Shown piece by piece: positions 18,448 to 26,549 of a DNA stretch of 45,250 nt (position 1 is the first letter of the stretch; every line of letters begins with the position of its first letter). The stretch is from Trueperaceae bacterium (GTDB lineage Bacteria > Deinococcota > Deinococci > Deinococcales > Trueperaceae), in contig JAABRX010000017.1 of assembly GCA_011390675.1 (NCBI GenBank), positions 1 to 45,250 on the forward strand, written 5' to 3'. The notes beneath the pieces were generated by a model that saw nothing but the letters and a program-made list of their open reading frames with translations, was not told where the DNA came from and did no database searches. A program made the position numbers and the translations under genes.

Positions 18448-19695
18448 ATGCCCGAAGCGGTGCCCGACCCCACATCCACGCGTGCGTCCGCCGGGCCGCT
18501 CGCCGGCGTGCGCGTGCTCGATCTGACGCGGGTCCTCGCTGGGCCGTTCTGCACGATGATGCTCGCCGACATGGGCGCGGACGTCGTCAAGATCGAGGCG
18601 CCGGGGGGCGACGACACCCGCCGCTGGGGTCCGCCGTGGATCGCGGGGGAGAGCGCGTACTTCACGTGCGTCAACCGCAACAAGCGCGACCTGGTGCTCG
18701 ACTTCCGGACCGAGGCCGCCCGCGCAGCGCTGCGCCGGCTGGTGGTCGATGCCGACGTGGTCATCGAGAACTTCAAGGTCGGCACCATGGAGAAGTGGGG
18801 GCTCGGGTACGAGGCGCTTCAGGAGCACAAGCCCGACCTGATCTACTGCAGCATCACCGGCTACGGACGGACCGGACCGAAGGCGTCGCTGCCGGGGTAC
18901 GACCCGATCCTCGAAGCCGTGGGTGGCTTCATGGCGATCAACGGCGAGGTCGGCGGCGACCCCATGAAGGTGGGCGTGGCCGTGATCGACCTGTTCGCGG
19001 GTAGCCACGCGGCCACGGGCATCCTGGCCGCCCTGCGCCACCGCGATCGCACCGGCGAGGGGCAGCGCGTCGACCTCTCGCTCCTCGAATCGAGCCTGGC
19101 GGCCCTCGCCAACCAGGCGTCGGCCTACCTGATGGACGGGGTGGTGCACGAGCGGCTCGGGAACGCCCATCCCCACATCGTGCCGACGAACGCCTACCGC
19201 AGCGCCGACGGACCGGTGATGGTCTGCGTCGGCAACGACCCGCAGTTCCGGAAGCTGTGCGGGCTGCTCGACGCCCCCGAGCTCGCCGACGATCCGCGCT
19301 TCGCGACGAACCGCGATCGCGTCGACCACCGCCATGAGCTCGACGCCGAGCTCGCCGCCCGCTTCGCCCAGCGCAGCGGCCGCGAGCTGACCGAGCAGGC
19401 CGACGCGATCGGCGTGCCGATGGCGCCGATCCTCGAACTCGACGAGGTCTTCGCGCAGCCGCAGGTGGCCGCGCGCGACATGCTGATCGAGTTCGATCAC
19501 CCGACGGTCGGCCGGATGCGGCAGGTGGGGTTCCCGATCAAGCTCGAGCGCACGCCGGCGACGCTGCGGTACCCGCCGCCGCTCCTCGGCCAGCACACCG
19601 AAGAGGTGCTGCGCGAGGCGGGGTTCGGCGCCGACGAGATCGCGGAGCTGTTGCGCGCGGTCCCGGCCGAGGCGGTCCCGGCTCCGAGTCCGTGA
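18448..19695 (+). CDS. CaiB/BaiF (class III) CoA-transferase
   Basis: A 415-residue cytoplasmic enzyme that moves CoA between carboxylic acids. The family start GVRVLDLTRVLAGPFCTMML is at residues 20-39, followed by LGADVVKIE-like DMGADVVKIE, NRNKRDLVLD, and the catalytic Asp181 in KVGVAVIDLFAG, with ASLPGYDPILEA before it. The C-terminal part includes GVPMAPILELDEVF. It is not clearly formyl-CoA, crotonobetainyl-CoA or racemase type, so the substrate is unknown. It is monocistronic, with no acyl-CoA genes beside it. The ATG at 18448 is chosen over an upstream one because it follows the -10 box and the family's N-terminal length fits. Confidence 0.9.
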   Translation: MPEAVPDPTSTRASAGPLAGVRVLDLTRVLAGPFCTMMLADMGADVVKIEAPGGDDTRRWGPPWIAGESAYFTCVNRNKRDLVLDFRTEAARAALRRLVVDADVVIENFKVGTMEKWGLGYEALQEHKPDLIYCSITGYGRTGPKASLPGYDPILEAVGGFMAINGEVGGDPMKVGVAVIDLFAGSHAATGILAALRHRDRTGEGQRVDLSLLESSLAALANQASAYLMDGVVHERLGNAHPHIVPTNAYRSADGPVMVCVGNDPQFRKLCGLLDAPELADDPRFATNRDRVDHRHELDAELAARFAQRSGRELTEQADAIGVPMAPILELDEVFAQPQVAARDMLIEFDHPTVGRMRQVGFPIKLERTPATLRYPPPLLGQHTEEVLREAGFGADEIAELLRAVPAEAVPAPSP

Positions 19696-19732
19696 GCCCC
19701 GTCCTCGAGCAGCGCCGGGGGTCGAGCACCGG

Positions 19733-20272
19733 TTAGGGCAGCGGACCGCCCTCGACGTCGAAGGTCGCAGCGATCGTGACGACGTCGTCCGGGTCGCCCG
19801 CGCCGAAGGCGTCGGCATGGAACGACGCGTCGAACTCGAAGGACCCGACCAAGCGCATCCGGCCTTCGCCCAGCGGCGTCGCGGACTCGACGACCAGCGA
19901 GCCCGCTTCGGCCTTGTACACGTTGCTGAACAACGAGCCCTCACCCAGGAAGAAGACCTCCACGAAGTCCGCCGTGCACGGACAGCCGGTGAGCGAGCCG
20001 AAGCCGGCGCTGACGAGCAGCGCTTCGCTCATGAAGAAGCGCGGTTCGACGTGCGCCTGGATCGTCACGTCGACCTGGAACCCGTAGTCCATGACCTCGA
20101 CGGTGTCCTGGAGCTCGCCCTCGACGTCGAACTGCAGCGTGTACCAAGTCATGGCGGCGTCGTCGACGCGGCCCTCGACGGTCCCGGTGATGGTCGCTTC
20201 CTGGGCGGACGCGGTGGCGACGAGGAGCACGAGGGCGGCGAGCCAATGCGTGAGGCGTGGGGTACGAAGCAT
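19733..20272 (-). CDS. Secreted protein of unknown function
   Basis: A 179-residue protein with a clear signal peptide (MLRTPRLTHWLAALVLLVATASAQ) and no other membrane segment. The mature part is beta-rich and acidic, with two neighbouring Cys in LTGCPCTADF that could form a disulfide or bind metal. I recognise no domain. The start at 20272 lies 5 nt after a TAGCGT -10 box, a leaderless-type arrangement. It diverges from the alcohol dehydrogenase and converges with the CoA-transferase. The much longer open frame upstream is the antisense of the dehydrogenase and is not used. Confidence 0.72.
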   Translation of the reverse strand: MLRTPRLTHWLAALVLLVATASAQEATITGTVEGRVDDAAMTWYTLQFDVEGELQDTVEVMDYGFQVDVTIQAHVEPRFFMSEALLVSAGFGSLTGCPCTADFVEVFFLGEGSLFSNVYKAEAGSLVVESATPLGEGRMRLVGSFEFDASFHADAFGAGDPDDVVTIAATFDVEGGPLP

Positions 20273-20277
20273 GGCCC

Positions 20278-20283
20278 ACGCTA
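20278..20283 (-). promoter_or_regulatory. -10 box of a leaderless-type promoter for the secreted unknown
   Basis: TAGCGT on the minus strand ends 5 nt before the ATG at 20272 and supports that start. Confidence 0.43.
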
Positions 20284-20318
20284 CCCGACGACCGTCCACC
20301 GCGCGCCGATGTGCGCCG

Positions 20319-20324
20319 TAGCAT
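20319..20324 (+). promoter_or_regulatory. -10 box of a leaderless-type promoter for the alcohol dehydrogenase
   Basis: TAGCAT ends 6 nt before the ATG at 20331. No ribosome-binding site is present. Confidence 0.45.
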
Positions 20325-20330
20325 GACGCC

Positions 20331-21365
20331 ATGCGCGCCATCCTCGTCGACGCCCCGAACGCCCCGCTCGTCCCCACCGTCGTCCCGGACCCCGAGCCGC
20401 CGCCGCACGGGGCGGTGGTCGAGGTGCGCGCCACCGGCGTGTGCCGCAGCGACTGGCACGCCTGGGTCGGCCACGATCCGACGGTGCGCTGGCCGCACGT
20501 CCCCGGCCACGAGTTCGCCGGCATCGTGCGCGCCGTCGGGCGCGACGTGACCGGCTTCGCGGGTGGCGAGCGGGTGACCGCGCCCTTCTGCTGTGGGTGC
20601 GGGCGCTGCGACGCCTGCCGCGAGGGGGCGCAGAACCTGTGCGACGTCGAGTACCAGCCGGGCTTCGACGGGTGGGGGAGCTTCGCCGAGTACGTGGTGG
20701 TGCCGTGGGCCGACGTCAACCTGGCGCGGCTGCCCGAGTCGCTCGGGTTCGACGAGGCGGCCAGCTTGGGGTGCCGCTTCATGACCGCGTTCCATGGGCT
20801 CGTGCACCGCGCGACCGTGCGTGCGGGGGAGACGGTCGTGGTGTTCGGGTGCGGCGGCGTCGGCCTCGCCTCGGTCGCCATCGCCGCCGCGGCGGGGGCG
20901 CGGGTGGTCGCGGTCGACGTGGCGGTGGAGAAGCTCGACCTCGCGCGCAGCTTCGGTGCCTCGATCGGGATCGACGCGCGGGGCGGCGACCCCGTGGCCG
21001 CGGTGCGCGACGCGCTCGGTGGGGGCGCCGACGTGAGCGTCGACGCGCTCGGAAGCCGAGCGACCGCCGCGCAGGCGGTCGGCACCCTGCGGCGGCGCGG
21101 GCGCCACGTCCAGCTCGGCCTCCTGTTGGGGGCGGACGCCGACCCGGCGTTCCCGCTGCAGACGGTCGTGCGCCGCGAGCTGACGGTCGTCGGCGGCCAC
21201 GGCATGCCGGCCTGGCGCTACCCCGAGCTGTTCCGCTTCGTCGCGGCGGGGCGCATCCCGCTCGACCGGCTGATCGGCGCGCGGCGGCCGTTGGCCGAGG
21301 CGGGCGAGGCGCTGGACGCGATGGGCTCGTTCGCGCCGGTCGGGGTGACGCTGCTGCACCCGTGA
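20331..21365 (+). CDS. Zinc-dependent alcohol dehydrogenase (MDR family)
   Basis: A 344-residue medium-chain dehydrogenase. Catalytic zinc ligands are Cys38 (GVCRSDWHAW) and His60-Glu61 (VPGHEFAG); the structural zinc has Cys90, Cys93, Cys96 and Cys104. The Rossmann nucleotide site is VVVFGCGGVGLAS (about 171-183), with an acidic residue at the end of the next strand (VVAVDVA), which favours NAD over NADP. GVCRSDWHAWVGHDP resembles the alcohol/threonine dehydrogenase-like subgroup. It is transcribed alone and may be followed by the cupredoxin gene about 190 nt downstream. The substrate cannot be told from the sequence. Confidence 0.92.
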   Translation: MRAILVDAPNAPLVPTVVPDPEPPPHGAVVEVRATGVCRSDWHAWVGHDPTVRWPHVPGHEFAGIVRAVGRDVTGFAGGERVTAPFCCGCGRCDACREGAQNLCDVEYQPGFDGWGSFAEYVVVPWADVNLARLPESLGFDEAASLGCRFMTAFHGLVHRATVRAGETVVVFGCGGVGLASVAIAAAAGARVVAVDVAVEKLDLARSFGASIGIDARGGDPVAAVRDALGGGADVSVDALGSRATAAQAVGTLRRRGRHVQLGLLLGADADPAFPLQTVVRRELTVVGGHGMPAWRYPELFRFVAAGRIPLDRLIGARRPLAEAGEALDAMGSFAPVGVTLLHP

Positions 21366-21558
21366 CGCCTGCGCTTGCGGTTCCCTGCCGTGAGGCGATA
21401 GCGTGCCGCACGCTTTCGATTCCTAGGCAGTCGCCAGCAGCGCGCTTCGGTTCGGGTCGAGCGTTGGAGCGACGATGGCCGTTGGGCACGAAGCGCCGAT
21501 GTCGGCCTCGACGACCGACGGGAACCCCATCGCGCCGCAGAGCGCACCGAGGTACTTC

Positions 21559-22041
21559 ATGTCCAAGTGGAACCGGTTCTTCGCCATCGTGTCGATGGTG
21601 CTCCTGGCCGTCGCGTCGTCCGCGTTCGCGCAGGACGTCGAGCGCATCGAGCTCGTCATCGAGCTGCACGAGTACAACTTCACGGTCGCGGGCGGTGAAG
21701 CGAACGCGCCCATCGTCTTCCAAGCCGGCCAGCCCTACAGCGTCGTCTTCAGCAACGTGGGGATGATGGAGCACGAGGTGCTCATCGGCCGCACGGTCCT
21801 CGTCGAGGACGGCGTCCCCGACGGCTACGAGACGAACCTCCTCGACGCGACCCCCGTCGATCTGGTCGGCGACGACTGGGAGGTCGGCACGAGCGGCTTC
21901 GTCGAGGTCGAGCTCGAACCGGGCCAGTCGGTCACCATCCACTTCACGCTGCCCGACGAACTGATCGGCACCTGGGAGATCGGCTGCTTCATCGCGGGGC
22001 ACTACCAGGCCGGCATGCTCGCCCCCGTCATCGTCGAGTGA
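21559..22041 (+). CDS. Periplasmic cupredoxin (type 1 copper protein)
   Basis: A 160-residue exported blue-copper-like protein. The signal peptide is residues 1-25 (ending ASSAFAQ). The copper ligands fit a type 1 site: His72 (MMEHEVLIG), Cys143, His148 and Met153 in the loop IGCFIAGHYQAGM. The final loop resembles sulfocyanin/nitrosocyanin-like and cytochrome-oxidase-II-like cupredoxins. It is probably a periplasmic electron carrier. An upstream in-frame ATG at 21475 would add 28 residues before the signal peptide, so the ATG at 21559, preceded by GAGGT, is preferred. The 193-nt gap upstream shows no clear promoter. Confidence 0.85.
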   Translation: MSKWNRFFAIVSMVLLAVASSAFAQDVERIELVIELHEYNFTVAGGEANAPIVFQAGQPYSVVFSNVGMMEHEVLIGRTVLVEDGVPDGYETNLLDATPVDLVGDDWEVGTSGFVEVELEPGQSVTIHFTLPDELIGTWEIGCFIAGHYQAGMLAPVIVE

Positions 22042-22047
22042 CGGAAG

Positions 22048-22105
22048 GCCCGACCTGATCGGGCGGTGGGGCCGAACGCCATCGGACGCGGGGTCGCCCC
22101 CGCGT
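22048..22105. terminator. Two hairpins between convergent cupredoxin and TRIC genes
   Basis: GCCCGA/TCGGGC (22048-22053 with 22059-22064, 5-nt loop) is followed by a perfect 8-bp stem ACGCGGGG/CCCCGCGT (22086-22093 with 22098-22105) closed by a TCGC loop. The second hairpin reaches the first base of the TRIC stop codon. Placed between convergent stops, they could terminate transcription from both sides. No U-tract is seen. Confidence 0.55.
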
Positions 22106-22710
22106 CAGACGCGCGGCACGGGGAGCTCGAGCTTCAGCAGCCGGCTCCCCACCCGCAACCCTGCGGTCGCGACGATGCCGGCGAGCACGGCCAGGTCGGG
22201 CTGGACGGCGTAGAGCACGAAGGTGACGAGCGCGCCCAAGGCGGCGGCCGAGGCGTAGAAATCGCCCGCCCGGTAGAGGATGCCCGGCACCTGGCCGCTG
22301 AGCACGTCCCGGAGGACGCCGCCCCCGACCCCGCTGACGGCGCCCGCGAACACCGACCCCCACAGGCCCAACCCGTACGTGAGTCCGCGCTCGGCGCCGA
22401 GCGCGGCGAAGATCGCCAGGCCGAGCGTGTCGAGCGCGTAGAGCCAGCGGCTCTCGAGCCGCAGGCGCTTGTGCACGAAGAAGGTGGCGACGGCTGCGAT
22501 CGCGACCGCCCACAGGAGCGGTTCGTTGGTGAAGGAGGCGGGCGGCAGCGAGCCGACGACGACGTCGCGGATGCTTCCGCCCCCGATCGCCGTCGCCGCC
22601 GCGAGCACGAGGGTGCCGATCAGGTCGAAGCGCTGCCGGACGGCGACGAGCGCGCCGCTGACCGCGAACGTCAGGACGCCGATCCACACGAGGACGTCGA
22701 GCAGCGCCAC
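22105..22710 (-). CDS. TRIC-type cation channel family protein (UPF0126)
   Basis: A 201-residue membrane protein with seven hydrophobic segments built from two repeats of three plus one. Each repeat carries the family's glycine-rich turn: GGGSIRDVVVG in the first half and GGGVLRDVLSG in the second. Prokaryotic TRIC homologues form trimeric monovalent-cation channels. It starts at GTG 6 nt after the selD stop, with no Shine-Dalgarno and no -10 box, so it is probably translated from the selD message. A link to selenium metabolism is not known. Confidence 0.9.
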   Translation of the reverse strand: MALLDVLVWIGVLTFAVSGALVAVRQRFDLIGTLVLAAATAIGGGSIRDVVVGSLPPASFTNEPLLWAVAIAAVATFFVHKRLRLESRWLYALDTLGLAIFAALGAERGLTYGLGLWGSVFAGAVSGVGGGVLRDVLSGQVPGILYRAGDFYASAAALGALVTFVLYAVQPDLAVLAGIVATAGLRVGSRLLKLELPVPRV

Positions 22711-22716
22711 GGCGGC

Positions 22717-23766
22717 TCAGCGCACGCGCAGCGCGCGCTCGCCGCGCGGCACGACCCCGCCGACGACGGCGGCGCTCGGGAACCGCTCCCGTACGTGCGC
22801 GAGGAGCGCGTCTACGTGGTCTGGGGCGACGCTCAGCAGCAAGCCACCGCTCGTCTGTGGGTCGACGAGCGACCACCACGCCGCCTCGGTCAGCCCCGCG
22901 CGCCCCTCGACGTGGGGGTCGACGTAGCGCGTGGTGGTGCCGTGCGCCTTCGTCAGGATCCCGCGCGCGAGCGTCGTGGCGGCGCCCGGCAGCAGCGGCA
23001 CCGCGGCGGCGTCGAGCTCGAGCGTCGCGGCCGATCCCTGCGCCACGTGCAACGCGTGGCCCGCCACCCCGAAGCCGGTCACGTCGGTCGCCGCGTGCAC
23101 CGCCGCGTGGAGGTCCTCGGGCAGGTCGAGCCGGTTCACCTGGCGCATCGAGGCGATCGCCGGCGCCATGGCCTCCGCGTCGATCTCGTCGTTCTTGCGG
23201 GCGCCGGCCAGCGTGCCGGTGCCCACGGCCTTCGTCAGCACCAGGACGTCGCCGGGGCGCGCCCCGGAGTTGCGCCAGAGCCGGTCCGGGTGCGCCAGAC
23301 CGGTGACCGAGAAGCCGAGCTTGAGGGTGTCGTCCTCGATCGAGTGACCGCCGACCAGGTGCGCCCCGGCAGCGTCGATCGTCTCGATCGCCCCCGTCAT
23401 CAACTCGCCCAGGACGTCCGCCGGCAGGGTGTCCAGGGGGAAGGCGAGGATGGTCAGCGCCGTGACCGGCGTTCCACCCATGGCGTACACGTCGCTCAGC
23501 GCGTTCGCTGCGGCGACCGCGCCGAAGTCGCGGGGGTCGTCGACGACCGGGGTGAAGAAGTCGAGCGTCTGGATCATCGCGACGTCCGGGGCGACGCGCC
23601 ACACCGCGGCATCGTCGAACAGGTCGCGCCCGACCAGCAGGTCGGGGTGGGTGGACACCGGGAGCGACCGCAAAAGGTCGGTGAGGGTGCCGGCGGCGAT
23701 CTTCGCCGCACAGCCCCCTTTGGCGACCGTGCGGGTGAGGCGCAGGGGGGTGGGGAGGTCGGCCAT
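22717..23766 (-). CDS. selD: Selenophosphate synthase
   Basis: SelD makes selenophosphate from selenide and ATP. The 349-residue enzyme has the catalytic Cys (not selenocysteine) at 19 in AKGGCAAKI with the essential Lys at 22, then DFFTPVVDDP, NALSDVYAMGGTP, GGHSIEDDTLKLGFSVTG and TSGGLLLSV. It lies 5 nt after mnmH, its customer for selenophosphate. A TAGGCT -10 box sits across the end of mnmH and ends 7 nt before the selD ATG, so selD may also have its own leaderless promoter. No selenocysteine genes are in the window. Confidence 0.95.
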   Translation of the reverse strand: MADLPTPLRLTRTVAKGGCAAKIAAGTLTDLLRSLPVSTHPDLLVGRDLFDDAAVWRVAPDVAMIQTLDFFTPVVDDPRDFGAVAAANALSDVYAMGGTPVTALTILAFPLDTLPADVLGELMTGAIETIDAAGAHLVGGHSIEDDTLKLGFSVTGLAHPDRLWRNSGARPGDVLVLTKAVGTGTLAGARKNDEIDAEAMAPAIASMRQVNRLDLPEDLHAAVHAATDVTGFGVAGHALHVAQGSAATLELDAAAVPLLPGAATTLARGILTKAHGTTTRYVDPHVEGRAGLTEAAWWSLVDPQTSGGLLLSVAPDHVDALLAHVRERFPSAAVVGGVVPRGERALRVR

Positions 23767-23771
23767 GGGGG

Positions 23772-24842
23772 TCAGCCTACCGCGGTCGCGCGCGCCGTCA
23801 GGAACGCGCGCAACGCGTCCGCGTCGCCGCGCGCGAGCACCGTGCGAGGCGCGCGCGCGAGGGCCTTGCGGTAGAGCGGGTCGTAGTACTCCGCGAGCAG
23901 CGCGGCGATCCAGGGGGCGTGCGCGTCGGGATCGTCCCATGCGCCCGTGGCCGCCTCGATGCGGTCCTTGATCGCGTCGTGCCGCGCGCCGCCCAAGCGT
24001 TTGCGCACCCGAAATAGGTCGCCGAGCAGCCGTTCGCGCGCCGCGGCCGCGCCGTGCCGGTCGGTCGGTCCGACGACGTACCCCTCGTACAGGCGCCCGA
24101 TGCGCTCCGCGTCGCTCGTCTCGAGGACGACGCGTGGCGCCGCGATCATGGCGGCGTGGAGCGCCTCCGGCAGCGTGCGCCGACCGACCCACCGCGACTC
24201 GTCCTCGACGACGACGAGTCCGGATGGCGCGAGGCGCAGCGCCGCGCCTACGGCGTTCTCGAACGTTGCTTGGGCCGGTTGCGGCTCGTCCTCGGCCCCG
24301 AAGGCGCTGCCGCGGTGGTGGGCGAGACCTTCCAGGTCGAGCACGGTCGTGCCCGGCGCACCGGCCAGGGCGACCAGGAAGTCGGTCTTGCCGGCGCCGG
24401 TCAGCCCCGTCACGACCACGACGTCGTGGCGCTCCAGCTGGGCGCCGAGGCCGCGCGCGAGGAGCGTCCGGATCGCCTTGTACCCGCCGGCCACCCGGGC
24501 CACGTCCGGTCGATCGATCAGGTCGAGGGTCAAGCGGCTGCGCAAGCCGCCGCGCCAACAGGTCACGGCCGCGGGGCCGGCCTCGACGACGCGCCGCCAC
24601 GCCGCCGTCCGCTCGGGCAGGTGGGGGCCGGCCAAGGTCCAGCCGAGCGCCAACGCCGCGTCCTGGCCCGCTTCGGCGTAGCGCACGCCGACCGCGTGCC
24701 GCTCGGCGTCGTTCATGAGCGGCAGCGCTACGGCGCCCGGGAGCGCGCCGCGCTCGACCTCGCCCGGTGCCCGGACGTCGATCAGGCGGCGCGTGGGCGC
24801 GGCGCCGCCTTCACGGTAGAGCTCCTCGGGGGTCAAGTCCAT
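23772..24842 (-). CDS. mnmH: tRNA 2-selenouridine synthase
   Basis: MnmH (SelU, YbbB) replaces the sulfur of 2-thiouridine at the wobble position of tRNA-Lys, -Glu and -Gln with selenium from selenophosphate, via a geranylated intermediate. The 356-residue protein has an N-terminal rhodanese domain with catalytic Cys95 in VTCWRGGLRS and a C-terminal P-loop domain with GLTGAGKTD (146-154), the standard layout. It is followed by selD. The ATG at 24842 lies 6 nt after a TAGCCT -10 box and the upstream hairpin separates it from fhs, so it starts its own transcription unit. Confidence 0.93.
   Translation of the reverse strand: MDLTPEELYREGGAAPTRRLIDVRAPGEVERGALPGAVALPLMNDAERHAVGVRYAEAGQDAALALGWTLAGPHLPERTAAWRRVVEAGPAAVTCWRGGLRSRLTLDLIDRPDVARVAGGYKAIRTLLARGLGAQLERHDVVVVTGLTGAGKTDFLVALAGAPGTTVLDLEGLAHHRGSAFGAEDEPQPAQATFENAVGAALRLAPSGLVVVEDESRWVGRRTLPEALHAAMIAAPRVVLETSDAERIGRLYEGYVVGPTDRHGAAAARERLLGDLFRVRKRLGGARHDAIKDRIEAATGAWDDPDAHAPWIAALLAEYYDPLYRKALARAPRTVLARGDADALRAFLTARATAVG
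23774..23779 (-). promoter_or_regulatory. -10 box of a leaderless-type selD promoter inside the end of mnmH
   Basis: TAGGCT on the minus strand uses the last codons and part of the stop of mnmH and ends 7 nt before the selD ATG. It would give selD a separate transcript in addition to the mnmH-selD message. Confidence 0.4.
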
Positions 24843-24848
24843 GCCGCA

Positions 24849-24854
24849 AGGCTA
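24849..24854 (-). promoter_or_regulatory. -10 box of a leaderless-type mnmH promoter
   Basis: TAGCCT on the minus strand ends 6 nt before the mnmH ATG at 24842, just after the terminator-like hairpin that follows fhs. Confidence 0.45.
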
Positions 24855-24889
24855 CGCCCCGCGGCGCCGTGCGCTCGTGCCGCGGGGCG
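24855..24889 (-). terminator. Terminator-like hairpin between fhs and mnmH
   Basis: CGCCCCGCGGC (24855-24865) pairs without mismatch with GCCGCGGGGCG (24879-24889), an 11-bp stem with a 13-nt loop, starting 29 nt after the fhs stop. The mnmH -10 box directly abuts the stem. There is no U-tract, so termination may be partial. Confidence 0.55.
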
Positions 24890-24918
24890 AGGTGCACCGG
24901 TGGTCGACCCTCGGGCGG

Positions 24919-26523
24919 TCAGCCCCCTTGCATGAGGCCGCGCACGCTGCCGTCCGCCTCGATCCGCACGTGGCGGGCGGCGGGGTCGCGCGGCAGTCCG
25001 GGCATGGTGAAGACGTTCCCGGCCAGCGCCACCAGGAAGCCGGCGCCGGCCGCGAGCCGCACCTCCGAGATCGTGAGGGTGTGGCCGTCCGCGAAGACGC
25101 CACCCTTCGGGTCCTCGGTGAGCGAGAGCGGCGTCTTGGCGACGCATGGCGGCAAGTGGCCGTAGCCGGCGGCGGTGAGCGCGTCCAGCTCGGCGCGCGC
25201 CGCCTCGGTGAAGACGACGTCGCCGGCACCGTAGAGGGTCGTCGCCAACGCGGCGAGCTTCCCTTCGAACGGGGCGTCCGTCGGGTACAGCGCGTGCGGT
25301 GCGGGGTCGCCGCTGCCGTCCAGGGCGTCCAGCACCACCTGGGCGAGCGTCTCGCCGCCGGCGCCGCCGTCGACGAACGACGTGATCGGTGCGGCCGCGG
25401 CGCCTGCGGCCTCGGCGTACGCGCGCACCCGCGCCACGTCGGCCGGGTCGTCGTCGGCGAACACGTTGATCGCCACGACCGGCGGCAGGCCGAAGGCGCG
25501 CACGTTGGCGAGTTGCCGCTCGAGGTGCGGCAAGCCGGCCTCGAGGTCGCCGGCTCCGTGGGCGCGAAGCGCCTTGACGGTCGCGACCAGGACCACGGCG
25601 TCGGGCCACACACCGGCCTGGGGCGCCTTGAGGTGGAGGAACTTTTCACCGCCGAGGTCGAAGCCGAAGCCCGCCTCGGTCACGACCACGTCGGCGTGGT
25701 GCAGTCCGGTGCGGGTGGCGAGCACGCTCGAGCAGCCGTGCGCGATGTTCGCGAACGGGCCGGCGTGCACCAGGGCGGGGCCTCCTTCGGTCGTCTGGAC
25801 CAGGTTTGGGCGCAGCGCTTCGCGCAGCAGGACCAACATGGCGTCGGTCGCCCCGAGGTCGTCGGTGGTGACCGGCCGGTCGTCGTCCGTCCAGCCGACC
25901 ACGGTGCGCGCGAGCCGCGCCCGCAGGTCGTCCTGCGAGCCCGCGAGCGCCAGCATCGCCATCACCTCGCTGGCCGCGGTGATGTCGAAGCGCGTCTGGC
26001 GTTCCGCACGCCCGCCGACGTCGACGGTCACCCGCCGCAGAGCGCGGTCGTTCATGTCCACCACCCGCGACCAGGTGACGCGGTCCTTCGCGAGGCCGCT
26101 CGGCGCCCGGAAGTGCAGGTCGGTGTCGACCATCGCCGCGAGCAGGTTGTGGGCCGCGCCGATCGCGTGCAGGTCGCCGGTGAAGTGGAGGTTGACGTCG
26201 TCGGCGGGTTCCACCTGAGCGCGCCCGCCGCCGGTACCGCCCCCCTTGACCCCGAAGACGGGACCGAGCGAGGGCTCCCTCAGGGCGAGCGCCGTGCGCG
26301 CACCGATCCGGCGCATCCCCATCGCGAGCCCGATGCTGACGGTGGTCTTGCCCTCGCCCGATTTGGTGGGGGTCAGAGCGCTGACCAGCACGAGCTTGCC
26401 ACGAGCGGTCGGCGCCGCCGGCGGGTCGAGCTTGGCCTTGTGGCGGCCGAGGGTGGTGAGCGTGGCGCGGTCGAGCCCGAGCTCGTCGGCGACGTCGAGG
26501 ATGGGGCGCAGGTCGGTGTGCAT
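24919..26523 (-). CDS. fhs: Formate-tetrahydrofolate ligase
   Basis: Fhs makes 10-formyl-tetrahydrofolate from formate, THF and ATP, feeding one-carbon metabolism and purine synthesis. The 534-residue protein has the P-loop TPTKSGEGKTT (51-61), the signature VKGGGTGGGRAQVEP (about 108-122) and FDITAASEVMA, and ends GFLVALAGNVFTMPGLP, all hallmarks of the family, which is usually about 555 residues. The ATG at 26523 has a perfect site within the palindrome GGAGGACCTCC. It lies 26 nt after ugpE and is probably co-transcribed with the glycerol-phosphate transporter. Confidence 0.95.
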   Translation of the reverse strand: MHTDLRPILDVADELGLDRATLTTLGRHKAKLDPPAAPTARGKLVLVSALTPTKSGEGKTTVSIGLAMGMRRIGARTALALREPSLGPVFGVKGGGTGGGRAQVEPADDVNLHFTGDLHAIGAAHNLLAAMVDTDLHFRAPSGLAKDRVTWSRVVDMNDRALRRVTVDVGGRAERQTRFDITAASEVMAMLALAGSQDDLRARLARTVVGWTDDDRPVTTDDLGATDAMLVLLREALRPNLVQTTEGGPALVHAGPFANIAHGCSSVLATRTGLHHADVVVTEAGFGFDLGGEKFLHLKAPQAGVWPDAVVLVATVKALRAHGAGDLEAGLPHLERQLANVRAFGLPPVVAINVFADDDPADVARVRAYAEAAGAAAAPITSFVDGGAGGETLAQVVLDALDGSGDPAPHALYPTDAPFEGKLAALATTLYGAGDVVFTEAARAELDALTAAGYGHLPPCVAKTPLSLTEDPKGGVFADGHTLTISEVRLAAGAGFLVALAGNVFTMPGLPRDPAARHVRIEADGSVRGLMQGG

Positions 26524-26549
26524 GGAGGTCCTCCGTAGGGTCGACGCCG

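Noticed and set aside
21475-21558. 28-residue N-terminal extension of the cupredoxin
   Set aside because: It would place non-hydrophobic residues before a perfect signal peptide; the ATG at 21559 has a GAGGT site.
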